From Persephonella sp. (GTDB taxonomy: Bacteria > Aquificota > Aquificia > Aquificales > Hydrogenothermaceae), in contig JALVEY010000014.1 in assembly GCA_027030485.1 (NCBI GenBank), forward strand, positions 1-42,820: a stretch of 42,820 nt of DNA, read 5' to 3'. The notes below the pieces were generated by a model. The model was not told where the DNA came from. It saw only the letters and a program-made list of their open reading frames with translations, and made no database searches. Of the stretch, positions 16,894-28,240 are shown in pieces. Position 1 is the stretch's first letter. Every line of letters starts with the position of its first letter. The position numbers were made by a program, and so were the translations under genes.

Positions 16894-18718
16894 ATCTTAC
16901 CACTTTGTTTCTACCAGTTTCTTTTGCTTTATAAAGAGCTATATCAGCATATTTAATACACTGCCAGAACTTCTCACCATCCGTAGGAAACTCACTAACT
17001 CCTATGCTTACAGTTTTTTTCAAGGTTATTCCTCCGGTAGCGATTGTAGTTTTTTCAACTTTTTCACGTATTTTTTCAGCTACTTTCACCGATTCTTCTG
17101 GGGCTACATCAATTAAAATAACAAGAAATTCTTCTCCTCCATATCTTACAACAATATCAGACTGTCTTACGCTGTTTTTAATCACAGAAGCGACTTTTTT
17201 CAGTACAACATCTCCAACCGAATGTCCATACTGGTCATTCACTTGTTTGAAAAAGTCAATATCTATCATCAAGACCCCAACTGTTATATCTTTCCGGGAT
17301 ACATAAGCCATAATTTTGGGTGCAAGTTCCTCAAGAAATCTCCTGTTATAAACACCTGTAAGTTGATCAACAAGAGACTGTCTTTTAAGTTTTTCCATAT
17401 AAGATTTAGCCTCAATTACAGGAGCAACCTCTCTAAGATAAGCTTCTATGAAAGGTGTTTTTCTTTTTATCTCCTCTTTTTCTTCCTTTGTATAAACAAG
17501 TTGGAGTATTATGCCCACTCTTCCTCCGACGAATATAGGAAGACATGAGAATAGTTCTTCAGCCTCTCCGTCTTCACAATTTATAAAGTTAGGACACACA
17601 CATGCATATTCTTCAGATATTACTTCAGACCCTGTCCTTTTTACACGGCACTGATCAGCATTTGAAAAAACAATATCCTTACACCATTTCACAGATTCAT
17701 CAATATCTATCAATCTGTTTCTTTCGTAATCTACCTCATAAATGGAGTATTTCTTTATTTTCATGTCTCTCATAAGTTTTCTAAGCCTCATGTATATATC
17801 TTCTTTTGAGGCATCTTTTTCCACAATTTTTTTAAAGTTATATATATTCACAAGTTCATCAACGATTTTATAAGTGTCTTTCAGTGCATTTGTTGATTTT
17901 TCGGTGTTTCCTCCAATCAGGTATGAAACCTTATTCTCAATAGAGGTTAATGTCATACATAACTTATCCATCGTTTCGTTGTATGTGTCTGCGACCTCTT
18001 TTGCTTCATCTTGTGTGTTAATAAATATCCTTTCTTTGAAATCCCCTTCTTTTGCTTTGGAAAGTCCTTTCTTTAATTTAGAGAAAAACTCTGTGTAAGG
18101 CTGAAAAAACCTGATAATAACAAATATTGTTGCTATAAAAATTACCATTGAAACAATTGATGTGTTTAAAAGGTTAAAGAAGGCTGTTTTTCTAATTTCA
18201 GAGAGGTCTGTTTTTATGTAGATAGCACCTAAAATGTCTCCTGCATCAACATCATGACACTTTAAACAGTCTATTTTACCTTTTGGCTCTGCCTTATAAG
18301 GAATTATCAGTACGTAGTGAACTTTTTCAAAAGATTCTTCCAATTCTTCATATGGAATTCCTGTTTTCAGAACCTCTTTTTCCTGGGAAGATTTAGGTTG
18401 TTCGTAAGGGTTTCCCGGCCCGTACTGTTTTACAACCTTATCGCCCCGGATTACCCTTATCTCTTCTATATTTTTTTTGTGCATTCTTATGTTGTTCAAA
18501 AATATTTCCCTTTTATCAATCTGTCCGATGTTCATCAGTGTAGTTAAAGAATCTCTTACCATTTCTGCTACGATATTTGACTGATTCTTCGCATGGTAAA
18601 TGTTTATTTCCCTGAAACTTTTATATTCAAGTATCTGGATTATTATAAAAAGAATTATTAAAAGAATACCAATTCTAATAAGAAGACGGCTTCTAATTGA
18701 TTTCATTATTTTAACCAA
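16859..18718 (-). CDS. Membrane diguanylate cyclase with periplasmic CxxCH site, HAMP-like segment, Cys-rich GAF-like domain and GGDEF domain
   Basis: CLKCHD between two TM segments; WCKD...DQCRVKRTG...CVCPNF...CLPIFVGGRVG; RQSDIVVRYGGEEF (RxxD I-site plus GGEEF). Confidence 0.9.
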   Translation of the reverse strand: MVKIMKSIRSRLLIRIGILLIILFIIIQILEYKSFREINIYHAKNQSNIVAEMVRDSLTTLMNIGQIDKREIFLNNIRMHKKNIEEIRVIRGDKVVKQYGPGNPYEQPKSSQEKEVLKTGIPYEELEESFEKVHYVLIIPYKAEPKGKIDCLKCHDVDAGDILGAIYIKTDLSEIRKTAFFNLLNTSIVSMVIFIATIFVIIRFFQPYTEFFSKLKKGLSKAKEGDFKERIFINTQDEAKEVADTYNETMDKLCMTLTSIENKVSYLIGGNTEKSTNALKDTYKIVDELVNIYNFKKIVEKDASKEDIYMRLRKLMRDMKIKKYSIYEVDYERNRLIDIDESVKWCKDIVFSNADQCRVKRTGSEVISEEYACVCPNFINCEDGEAEELFSCLPIFVGGRVGIILQLVYTKEEKEEIKRKTPFIEAYLREVAPVIEAKSYMEKLKRQSLVDQLTGVYNRRFLEELAPKIMAYVSRKDITVGVLMIDIDFFKQVNDQYGHSVGDVVLKKVASVIKNSVRQSDIVVRYGGEEFLVILIDVAPEESVKVAEKIREKVEKTTIATGGITLKKTVSIGVSEFPTDGEKFWQCIKYADIALYKAKETGRNKVVRFEPEMWENEEY

Positions 18719-18816
18719 AAAAGTATTTGAGATTTATAATTTATATTCGCAAAAAAAGTGGAAAAAGTTTAGAATTTTTATATAATTCATAGAAAAGATA
18801 TAAAGGTTCTGGTTAA

Positions 18817-19362
18817 TTGGAAAAAAGGATATTTGTTGGAAGTTTTATAAATATACCGGATTTTAAAAAAGAATACCTAAACATTAAAAGAGATTTTGGA
18901 GGTATTCTTGGGGGAAAATGGGTTCCGGAGCGGAACTTCCACATAACTTTTAAGTTTATAGGTAATGTTCATTTTGATGAAATTAACAGAATAAAAGCAG
19001 CTTTAAAAGATCAGATCGGTAAGAGTATCATAGTAAACCTTGAGTTTAGAGGATTAAACGCTTTTCCTAATCTCTCGAACCCAAGAATTTTCTTTATAAA
19101 TGTTAAGGATCGTACAGGAAACCTTGAAGAGATAAATAAATACGTTAATACAAAACTATCTTTACTTGGTTATCCGGAAGAAAAAAAGCCGTTTATACCT
19201 CACATTACCCTAAAAAGGATCAAATATGTCAAAAAAGGTATCTTTCAAAGGAAAATAGAGAGTTATGAGAACAGATTTTTTGGAATTCAAAAGAAGATCA
19301 AGGTGGAAATAATTGAAAGCATCCTAAATCCAGATGGAGCTATATATAAACCTGTGGAATAA
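18817..19362 (+). CDS. thpR: RNA 2',3'-cyclic phosphodiesterase (ThpR/LigT family), TTG start
   Basis: Two HxTx motifs, HITFKF and HITLKR; RIFVGSFIN N-terminus. Confidence 0.88.
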   Translation: MEKRIFVGSFINIPDFKKEYLNIKRDFGGILGGKWVPERNFHITFKFIGNVHFDEINRIKAALKDQIGKSIIVNLEFRGLNAFPNLSNPRIFFINVKDRTGNLEEINKYVNTKLSLLGYPEEKKPFIPHITLKRIKYVKKGIFQRKIESYENRFFGIQKKIKVEIIESILNPDGAIYKPVE

Positions 19363-19473
19363 TATACTTAACAGATATATATTTATTTTAGATTTTTTAA
19401 TTTAAAAATTATGAGAATTTTCATTTTTGCACGAGTAAAAAAATGTTAGAAGGATTATCTAAAATGGGATTAA

Positions 19474-20847
<1,374 letters not shown>

Positions 20848-21831
20848 ATGGAAAAGTTTGAAAAAATTTTAGAGAGTATAGAAGATCCTGTAGTTGTAGT
20901 ATCAAAAGAAGGTAAAATTATTTATATGAACCAGGCTGGGTACATATTAAAGTCCCAGCTTGGGGGCAAACAGTTTGAGGAGCTTATAAATTACCCTTTT
21001 AGCCTTGAATTTATTAAAAAAGGAATGTCTGTAAAGGGTATCTTTAAAGAAATAAAAGAAAGTAGATTTCTTATAGATGCATTTCCTTATGAAAAAAGAG
21101 GATTAACTCTTCTGATTAGAGATATAACCAGATTTATTGAACTTGAAGAATTATCTAAAAAAGAAGGACTGATAATAACGGTCTCCAAACTTCTCTCCTC
21201 TGTATTCCATGATATGAAAGGTCCTGTAGGAGGCATAAAAGGAGCTGCACAACTTCTTAAAGAAGACATTCAAGATGAAGAATTGGTGGATGACATACTG
21301 TATGAAACCAAAAGAATAGAAACCATGATAAATGAGATAACCCTTCTAACAAAGCCGGTTAAACTATCTAAAAGCTATGTAAACATTCATAAAGTTCTGG
21401 ATGACGCAATAAAAACACTTGAAAAGCAATACACCAAAGTGTATTTTGAAAGGATTTACGATCCAAGTCTTCCAGATCTTTTAATAGATGCAGACTATAT
21501 GAATAGAGTGTTTATAAATATAATAAGAAATGGGATTGAAGCGATAAATAGTGAAGGTAAGATTACGATACAAACAGGAATATCATGGGATAAAGTTTAT
21601 TCTCCAAAAGGAAATAAAATATTTGTAAGAATTAAAGATTCAGGAGAAGGAGTTCCTGATGAATTTGTTGATAAACTTTTTATCCCTTTTATTTCAACAA
21701 AGAAAAAGGGTATGGGAATAGGACTTTCATCTTCATATAAAATAGTCAAACAACACAATGGGGTATTAAGATATATAGGAGATGCAACATTTGAGATATT
21801 ACTTCCTATTCCTGAAAGGAGTTGTAGATGA
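20848..21831 (+). CDS. PAS-containing NtrB-like sensor histidine kinase
   Basis: H-box VFHDMKGPVGGIKGAAQLLKED, IRNGIEAINSEG N-box, DSGEGVPDEF, GMGIGLSSSYKIVKQHNG. Confidence 0.92.
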   Translation: MEKFEKILESIEDPVVVVSKEGKIIYMNQAGYILKSQLGGKQFEELINYPFSLEFIKKGMSVKGIFKEIKESRFLIDAFPYEKRGLTLLIRDITRFIELEELSKKEGLIITVSKLLSSVFHDMKGPVGGIKGAAQLLKEDIQDEELVDDILYETKRIETMINEITLLTKPVKLSKSYVNIHKVLDDAIKTLEKQYTKVYFERIYDPSLPDLLIDADYMNRVFINIIRNGIEAINSEGKITIQTGISWDKVYSPKGNKIFVRIKDSGEGVPDEFVDKLFIPFISTKKKGMGIGLSSSYKIVKQHNGVLRYIGDATFEILLPIPERSCR

Positions 21832-23204
21832 AGGCTATAGTTTTTGATGATGAAAGAACTATAAGAAAGGTTATGGAAAAAATACTTAAAAAAGAAGGCC
21901 TTCAGGTTGAATCCTACGAGTCAGGAGCAGATGCATTAAAAATAATAAACAGTAAAAAGCCTGACATAATTTTTCTTGATATTTCTCTTCAGGACTCTAA
22001 CGGCCTTGATATTTTAAGATCAATAGTTACCCTTGAGAACAGACCTTATGTTGTTATGATTTCAGGTCATGATGAGTATAATTATCTTATTGAAGCTATG
22101 AAATTAGGTGCTTTTGACTACATACCTAAACCTTTTGATATAAACAAAATAAGAAAGGTTATAAAAGAAATAAAAGAGATATATTCTACCAAAACCGTTT
22201 CGGACTCGTCTGAAGTAGATATAATAGGCAAAAGTCCCGCCATGAAAGAAATTTTCAAAATAGTAGGAAGAGCCAGTGCAAGTAATCAACCTGTACTAAT
22301 TACAGGAGAAAGCGGAACAGGTAAAGAGGTTGTTGCCAAACTAATCCATAAATACAGTAGCAGATCAGATAAACCATTTATCCCAATAAACTGTGCCGCT
22401 ATACCTTCAGGACTAATAGAGTCTGAGCTATTCGGCTATGAGAAAGGAGCTTTTACTGGAGCTGATAGAAGTAGACAGGGTAAATTTCAAGCAGCAGATG
22501 GAGGAACAATTTTTTTAGATGAAATAAGCGAACTTCCACTTGAGGCACAGGGAAAACTACTGAGAGTTCTCCAGGAGATGGAAGTTACACCGGTTGGATC
22601 GACTAAAAATATAAAAGTAAACGTAAGGGTAATAGCTGCAACAAATAAAAATCTTGTAAAATTAGTGGCTGAAGACAAATTTAGAGAAGATCTTTTCTAC
22701 AGACTTTCTGTTATTGAAATAAATCTTCCACCGTTAAGGGAAAGAAAGGAAGATATACCTGAACTTATTGAGCTGTTTACAAAACAGGCATTGAAAATAC
22801 ACGGATTAAAAAAAGGAGGATTTACCCAAGAATCTGTAAAATTTCTTATGGATTACGAATTTCCTGGAAATATTAGGGAGCTTAAAAATCTGGTAAATAA
22901 GCTAATAGCGATATACAGGGAGAGACCCATCACCCCTGACCTAATACAGGTCTATTTAAAGGACGGTAAAGTATCATTTACAGGTTGGAGAGAAGATATA
23001 AGAAAAGAAGTATCTGAGATGTTTACAAAAGGGAAAAAGAATATATACACAAAAATTGTGGAGGATGTGGAAAAGGTTGTAATTGAGGAGGTTTTGAAAT
23101 ACACTAAAGGTAATATTTCTGAAGCATCGAAATATCTTGGTATTCACAGGAACACGGTTCACAAAAAGATTGAAGAATTAAATATAAATAAGGGTAGGGA
23201 ATGA
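21828..23204 (+). CDS. Sigma-54-dependent response regulator (NtrC family)
   Basis: Receiver DIIFLDISL, AAA+ GESGTGKEVVAKLIH, GAFTGA loop, C-terminal Fis-type HTH. Confidence 0.97.
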   Translation: MKAIVFDDERTIRKVMEKILKKEGLQVESYESGADALKIINSKKPDIIFLDISLQDSNGLDILRSIVTLENRPYVVMISGHDEYNYLIEAMKLGAFDYIPKPFDINKIRKVIKEIKEIYSTKTVSDSSEVDIIGKSPAMKEIFKIVGRASASNQPVLITGESGTGKEVVAKLIHKYSSRSDKPFIPINCAAIPSGLIESELFGYEKGAFTGADRSRQGKFQAADGGTIFLDEISELPLEAQGKLLRVLQEMEVTPVGSTKNIKVNVRVIAATNKNLVKLVAEDKFREDLFYRLSVIEINLPPLRERKEDIPELIELFTKQALKIHGLKKGGFTQESVKFLMDYEFPGNIRELKNLVNKLIAIYRERPITPDLIQVYLKDGKVSFTGWREDIRKEVSEMFTKGKKNIYTKIVEDVEKVVIEEVLKYTKGNISEASKYLGIHRNTVHKKIEELNINKGRE

Positions 23205-24403
23205 AAAAGATTTTAATTATTGTTGCAGGATTTTTGATCGCTACAATGTTTTCATGTGCTCCAAAGGTTCAGGAAGAAAAACTACCTCAAAACGCCGAGT
23301 ATTACTATAAAATAGGTCTTTCTTATCTTAACTCAGGAAACAACTCACAGGCTCTTTATTATCTTAATAAAGCATACAGAATAACCCCAGAAGATCCCGA
23401 CATATTAAACGCCCTCGGTATTGCTTACAGTAATGTTGGAGAACTTGAAAAAGCCAAAGAGTTTTTTTTGAAAGCGATAGAAAAAGATCCTGACAGAGCT
23501 GAAACATACACAAATCTTGGTACATTGTTAGCAAAGCAAAAAAATTACGAAAAAGCCCTGTGGTATTTCAAAAAAGCAGCGGAAAATCCCTCCTACATGA
23601 AAAAGGATATAGCTTACTATAATATGGCTCTTATATATAAGAATATTGGAAATCTTAAGCTCTATGAAGAGTACTTAAAAAAAGCTATATCTTACAATAC
23701 ATTTTTACTACCAGCATACATATCATTAGGTAATTTTTATTTGGAACAGAAAAGGTATCAGGATGCTCTGTCTGTGTTTCTAACAGCTAAAGATAAAGGT
23801 CTTGTAAGTCCCCACATCAACATAGGTCTTGCAAAAATTTATATTCACCTTAAAGATTACCAAAAAGCAAAGGAATACCTTCACAAGGCAAAAAATCTGG
23901 CAAGGAACAATGATTTTCTCCTTATAGAGATAAACAGATTGCTATCACTTGTTGACAAGAAAATAATACAGGAAACAGAAGAAAAAATAAAAGAAAAAGA
24001 AAAAGCAGAAGAAAAAAAGATTAAAACTGTTGCTATTCCAGAAGAAATAAAAAAACCAACGGATCAAAAAAAGGAGATTTTGGAAAAACCAGAAGAAAAA
24101 ATTCAGGAGCAACAAATAGCAAAAAAGTTAATTCCTGAAAAGAAAAAAAAGGTAATAAAGCCGAATATAAGGTTTTATGTTTTAGTTGGCAGGTTTACAG
24201 ATCAAAAGAAAGCCCTTGACATATCCGAAAAACTAAAAATGAAAGGTTTCAACCCAGAAATAAAGGAAGAGATTATAGATGGATCACCTGTTTATTCTGT
24301 TATAATAGGTTATTTTAAAGAGTATAGGGAAGCGTCAAGATTTTACAGGAAAAATTTAAAACCACTTGGTTTAAGAGGAATTGTTAAATTTACAAGGAAA
24401 TAA
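23201..24403 (+). CDS. TPR lipoprotein with C-terminal SPOR-like domain
   Basis: Lipobox MFSCAPK; repeated TPR units; C-terminal RFYVLVGRFTDQKKALDISEKLKMKGFNPEIKEE. Confidence 0.85.
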   Translation: MKKILIIVAGFLIATMFSCAPKVQEEKLPQNAEYYYKIGLSYLNSGNNSQALYYLNKAYRITPEDPDILNALGIAYSNVGELEKAKEFFLKAIEKDPDRAETYTNLGTLLAKQKNYEKALWYFKKAAENPSYMKKDIAYYNMALIYKNIGNLKLYEEYLKKAISYNTFLLPAYISLGNFYLEQKRYQDALSVFLTAKDKGLVSPHINIGLAKIYIHLKDYQKAKEYLHKAKNLARNNDFLLIEINRLLSLVDKKIIQETEEKIKEKEKAEEKKIKTVAIPEEIKKPTDQKKEILEKPEEKIQEQQIAKKLIPEKKKKVIKPNIRFYVLVGRFTDQKKALDISEKLKMKGFNPEIKEEIIDGSPVYSVIIGYFKEYREASRFYRKNLKPLGLRGIVKFTRK

Positions 24404-24412
24404 AGGGGCAAG

Positions 24413-25411
24413 ATGAAGAAGGTAGATTTGTCGGTTGTCATTCCAATTTATAACGAGGAAGAAAATCTTCCTATTCTTTATGAAAGGCTGAAAAAAGTTC
24501 TTGAAGGTCTGGATAAGAGTTATGAGATTATATTTGTTAATGACGGGTCAACAGACAAATCATGGGAGATAATAAAGGAACTATCCCAGAAGGATCCTCA
24601 TGTTGTAGGTGTAAATTTTCGGAAGAACTTTGGGCAGACAGCAGCGATGTCCGCAGGTTTTGAAACCGCAAGAGGAGAGATAATAATAACGATGGATGGG
24701 GATCTGCAGAACGATCCTGAAGATATTCCAAAGCTCCTCCAAGTTTTAGATCAAGGCTATGATATTGTTAGCGGATGGAGGAAGGACAGGAAAGATGCTT
24801 TTATAAGCAGAACATTACCTTCAAAAATAGCAAATTGGCTTATATCAAGGGTTACAGGTGTTTACCTCCATGATTACGGATGTTCTCTGAAAGCATACAG
24901 GGCAGAAGTTGCAAAAAATTTAGATTTTTATGGAGAAATGCACAGATTTCTTCCTGCATTATCAAAAGCGATAGGAGCAAAAGTTACAGAAATTCCTGTT
25001 AAACACCACCCCCGTATTTATGGAAAATCAAAGTATGGAATATCAAGAACTTTCAAAGTTCTTCTTGATCTTATTCTGGTAAAATTTTTACTTGATTACA
25101 GAACAAAACCTTTAAGAGTTTTAGGTGGATCAGGGGCTGTTTTACTCTTTCTGGGTGCTCTTACCCTTTCTTACCTTGTTGTCGTAAAGATTGTGGGAGG
25201 ACAGGATATAGGAAATAGACCCTTACTGATCTTTGGAACTCTGTTTTTTCTTTCAGGCATACAACTGATCTCTACAGGAATTGTTGCTGAACTAATAACA
25301 AGAACTTACTATGAATCACAAGGAAAAAGACCATACATAATAAGAGAGATTATAAGAGATAACAAGCTTGAAATTGTTAACAGAGGCGTTGTTGAAGAAA
25401 AAAGCCATTAA
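24413..25411 (+). CDS. Family 2 glycosyltransferase with two C-terminal TM segments
   Basis: LSVVIPIYNEEENLPILYERL, FVNDGSTDKSWEII, MDGDLQNDPEDIP. Confidence 0.93.
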   Translation: MKKVDLSVVIPIYNEEENLPILYERLKKVLEGLDKSYEIIFVNDGSTDKSWEIIKELSQKDPHVVGVNFRKNFGQTAAMSAGFETARGEIIITMDGDLQNDPEDIPKLLQVLDQGYDIVSGWRKDRKDAFISRTLPSKIANWLISRVTGVYLHDYGCSLKAYRAEVAKNLDFYGEMHRFLPALSKAIGAKVTEIPVKHHPRIYGKSKYGISRTFKVLLDLILVKFLLDYRTKPLRVLGGSGAVLLFLGALTLSYLVVVKIVGGQDIGNRPLLIFGTLFFLSGIQLISTGIVAELITRTYYESQGKRPYIIREIIRDNKLEIVNRGVVEEKSH

Positions 25412-26258
25412 AATATTTGAGCTATTAGTCTCTTTAACTGTAACTTTTGGATTTGTATATCTGTTTTACAAAGTGATCGGGTTTGGAAAATTCATAAGAT
25501 TTTTTTCTGAAATAAATCCTATTAATATTCTAACCGCATTTATACTTTATACAGGGTCGTACATCACAAGGGCTTTCAGATGGAAAATAGTTCTTTCTTT
25601 AAAGGAATTTAAAAAACTTTTCAAAATAACGGCTTTTAACACTGTGTTTAATATATTTCTTCCTTTTAGGACAGGGGAACTGTCTTTTTTTTATATGTTG
25701 AAAAAAGAAAATATTCCCTTTTCAGAAAGTGCCGTAAGTTTTTTTTCTGTAAGAGTATTTGATGCTATTTCATTGTTTTCCGTGTTTGGAATAACCCTAT
25801 TTCTTTTTTTAAACAAACCTGTTTTGTCCATTATAGTGTTTATCTCTGCTCCGTTTTCTTTTTTTATTTTCCAGTTTCTACTTAGATATATCAAACATGA
25901 AAAGGTTCAGGAATTTGAAAAAACAACACTTAATTTTAAAAATATATCAGTTCTCTACCTACTTTCTATTTTTACTTTTTTTTTAAAATTTACCGCTTTT
26001 TATCTTGTTCTTCCTAAAGGAATTAAACTCTCTTTTGTAGAATCATTTTTAGCATCATCTGCAGGTGATATAACGACCATCCTTCCTATACATGGGATTG
26101 CAGGAATAGGAACATATGAAGGGGGATTTGCAGGGATACTTATACTATTAGGGATTGATAAACAGACAGCCCTTTTAAGTTCTGTTTTTGTACATATATT
26201 CATGCTTGTAGGGGCTGCCTTAATAGCAGGATTTTCCTATCTGTTCCTAAGAAAATAA
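25389..26258 (+). CDS. LPG synthase TM-domain / UPF0104-type flippase-like membrane protein (start uncertain, TTG)
   Basis: Multiple TM; SYITRAFRWKIVLS, LPFRTGELSFFYMLKK, LPIHGIAGIGTYEGGFAGILILLG. Confidence 0.8.
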   Translation: MLKKKAIKIFELLVSLTVTFGFVYLFYKVIGFGKFIRFFSEINPINILTAFILYTGSYITRAFRWKIVLSLKEFKKLFKITAFNTVFNIFLPFRTGELSFFYMLKKENIPFSESAVSFFSVRVFDAISLFSVFGITLFLFLNKPVLSIIVFISAPFSFFIFQFLLRYIKHEKVQEFEKTTLNFKNISVLYLLSIFTFFLKFTAFYLVLPKGIKLSFVESFLASSAGDITTILPIHGIAGIGTYEGGFAGILILLGIDKQTALLSSVFVHIFMLVGAALIAGFSYLFLRK

Positions 26259-26264
26259 TATCTT

Positions 26265-27224
26265 TTATTTATTACCGAATACCTGCTCTAATTTTTCTTT
26301 AACAAGTTCTGTTGTTATTCTTGTGACGTCTTCCTTTATACTTTCTCTTACTTTTTCTTTAAGGTCTGTTTCCAATGTCTCAAAAAGCTTATCCTTAACT
26401 TCATTTTTTATATCTTCAGTAGATTCTTTCAGCTCTTTTTCAAGCCTGTCAAAGAAATCTTTTTGTAAATCTTCCTTAATCTTTTTAATATCAATATCAT
26501 TTTTTATTTCTTCTATTAGCTTTTCAATAGCAAGTTGAACAATTGTACTTTTTATCTCCTCAGGTGAGATCTCAACAGTGATCTTTAACATACCAGTGTT
26601 TTCTTCAGGTTTAACAGTTTCTTTTATTTCCTTAGATTCAATTTGTTCTATCTTTTGTTCCTCTATATCAGATCCTACCTGTTTAGGTTTTTCTATCTCC
26701 TTCAGCAGTTCAGAAACATCTTCCAGACTTTCTGTCTCCATAGAGAGATCAATTTCTTCTGTTGATTCTGGGGAGGTAGTTTCTCCCAGTAAAGCGTCCA
26801 TATCTGCAGGAGGTTGATAGGTTTCCTCAAATGATTCAATTGAGGTAGTCTCTTCCTGCACACTGGCTTTCATTTCTGTTTTTGATTTTGAAATATCATC
26901 CACAAGCTTGTCTATTTCCGTTTCCTTGTAGTAAAAATCAAGATTTGAAAACTGGGACAAACTTTCCTGATCGATAGGATTTTCTTTTGATACCAGAACT
27001 TTTACCGTTTTACCTTTTACCTGATCCCTTGAAAGAAAAAATTCAAGGGCATTAAGAGCTATTTCTCCACCTGTAGCATCATAAACAATAACTTCAGGAT
27101 CAAAAAAAGTTATCTCTCTGAGAAGACTTAAACTGTCTGTATAACCTTTTACTTCGTTGTCTGGAAGCTTTTTAGCAAGGGTTTTGATTAAATCCTGGTC
27201 AAAACTGATAACAGCTATGTTCAT
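26265..27224 (-). CDS. Receiver-like domain, acidic linker and C-terminal helical region; unknown function
   Basis: MNIAVISFDQDLIKTLAKKL...DPEVIVYDATGG...VKVLVSKENP...DFYYKETE, long Glu/Ser linker, then charged helical C-terminus. Confidence 0.6.
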   Translation of the reverse strand: MNIAVISFDQDLIKTLAKKLPDNEVKGYTDSLSLLREITFFDPEVIVYDATGGEIALNALEFFLSRDQVKGKTVKVLVSKENPIDQESLSQFSNLDFYYKETEIDKLVDDISKSKTEMKASVQEETTSIESFEETYQPPADMDALLGETTSPESTEEIDLSMETESLEDVSELLKEIEKPKQVGSDIEEQKIEQIESKEIKETVKPEENTGMLKITVEISPEEIKSTIVQLAIEKLIEEIKNDIDIKKIKEDLQKDFFDRLEKELKESTEDIKNEVKDKLFETLETDLKEKVRESIKEDVTRITTELVKEKLEQVFGNK

Positions 27225-27295
27225 AACTCCCTCCAGAATTATTAAAATTTAAAATAATTATAATCTTTTTTTTTTGATTTGGCATTTTTTACTTT

Positions 27296-27315
27296 TAAGA
27301 CAGTAATTTGTCTTA
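27296..27315. promoter_or_regulatory. Candidate operator palindrome upstream of parA
   Basis: TAAGACA-GTAATT-TGTCTTA, perfect 7-bp arms; ACTTTTAAGACARTAATTT recurs at 27346. Confidence 0.5.
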
Positions 27316-27378
27316 GATTAAAGAAAAAAGTTTTTTTTACGAATGACTTTTAAGACAATAATTTTAAGGAGAACAGGA

Positions 27379-28230
27379 ATGGGAAAAATAATAGGTCTTG
27401 TGAACCAGAAGGGTGGTGCAGGAAAGAGCAGTATTACAAATGCTCTATCCAATGAGTTTTCAAGAAGAGGATACAGGGTACTTGTGGTTGATTACGATCC
27501 TCAAGGAACACAGACAATGCTTTTTGGTTTCAACAGGCTTTCTGAGTTTTCGGATACAGAGCATGATATTACAAATATTTTTAATGGGAAAGATTTAAAA
27601 CCTATCAATGTTAAAGAAAACCTTGACCTCATACCTGCAAATCAAGGTTTAAGGGAAGAGGCAGAAAGTGGAAGAATGGGAAAAGAGCTTGTTCTTTTAA
27701 ACTTTTTAAAAGGAGGGTTTGGGAAAAAAGGTCTTGCAGAGGAGTATGACATGATATTTATTGATTCTCCTGCTGATTCAGGTGCATTGACCGTTGGAAC
27801 TATTGCATCCAGCGATTACATACTTATACCTACAAGGCTTACATTTGTTGATTCCACAGGTCTTGTGGGAACACTCCAGACAGTCATACAGGCTGTAATG
27901 ACTTTCAGACTTGATTTATCTATTTTAGGATTTATACCTGTTGCTTATAAACCAAGACTAAAGGAACATAAAGATGTTCTTGCATCTTTAAAGCAGACTA
28001 TCCCACAGATATTAGGTAGATATGATTTTATAAAAATAGCATCAGAGGATCTTTTCTTTGATCCTATAAACGATAGAATTGCGTGGGCTGAAGCGGCAGG
28101 AAAAAGAATATCAATAAGAGATTATATTGAAAAAGAAAAAAAGGGACAGAAGGATATTATTTATACCGTTGAAAAAATAACAGATGAGATAATCAGAAGA
28201 ACGCTAATTCTATCCGAATTAACAGTATAA
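27379..28230 (+). CDS. parA: ParA family ATPase (start moved to ATG 27379)
   Basis: MGKIIGLVNQKGGAGKSSITNALS, VDYDPQGTQT, FIDSPADSGALTVG; AAGGAG RBS upstream of ATG 27379. Confidence 0.93.
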   Translation: MGKIIGLVNQKGGAGKSSITNALSNEFSRRGYRVLVVDYDPQGTQTMLFGFNRLSEFSDTEHDITNIFNGKDLKPINVKENLDLIPANQGLREEAESGRMGKELVLLNFLKGGFGKKGLAEEYDMIFIDSPADSGALTVGTIASSDYILIPTRLTFVDSTGLVGTLQTVIQAVMTFRLDLSILGFIPVAYKPRLKEHKDVLASLKQTIPQILGRYDFIKIASEDLFFDPINDRIAWAEAAGKRISIRDYIEKEKKGQKDIIYTVEKITDEIIRRTLILSELTV

Positions 28231-28240
28231 GGAGGATGTT

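Noticed and set aside
27278-27300. TTGGCATTTTTTACTT as a sigma-54 promoter before parA
   Set aside because: Has a GG at -24 but no GC at the expected -12 spacing.
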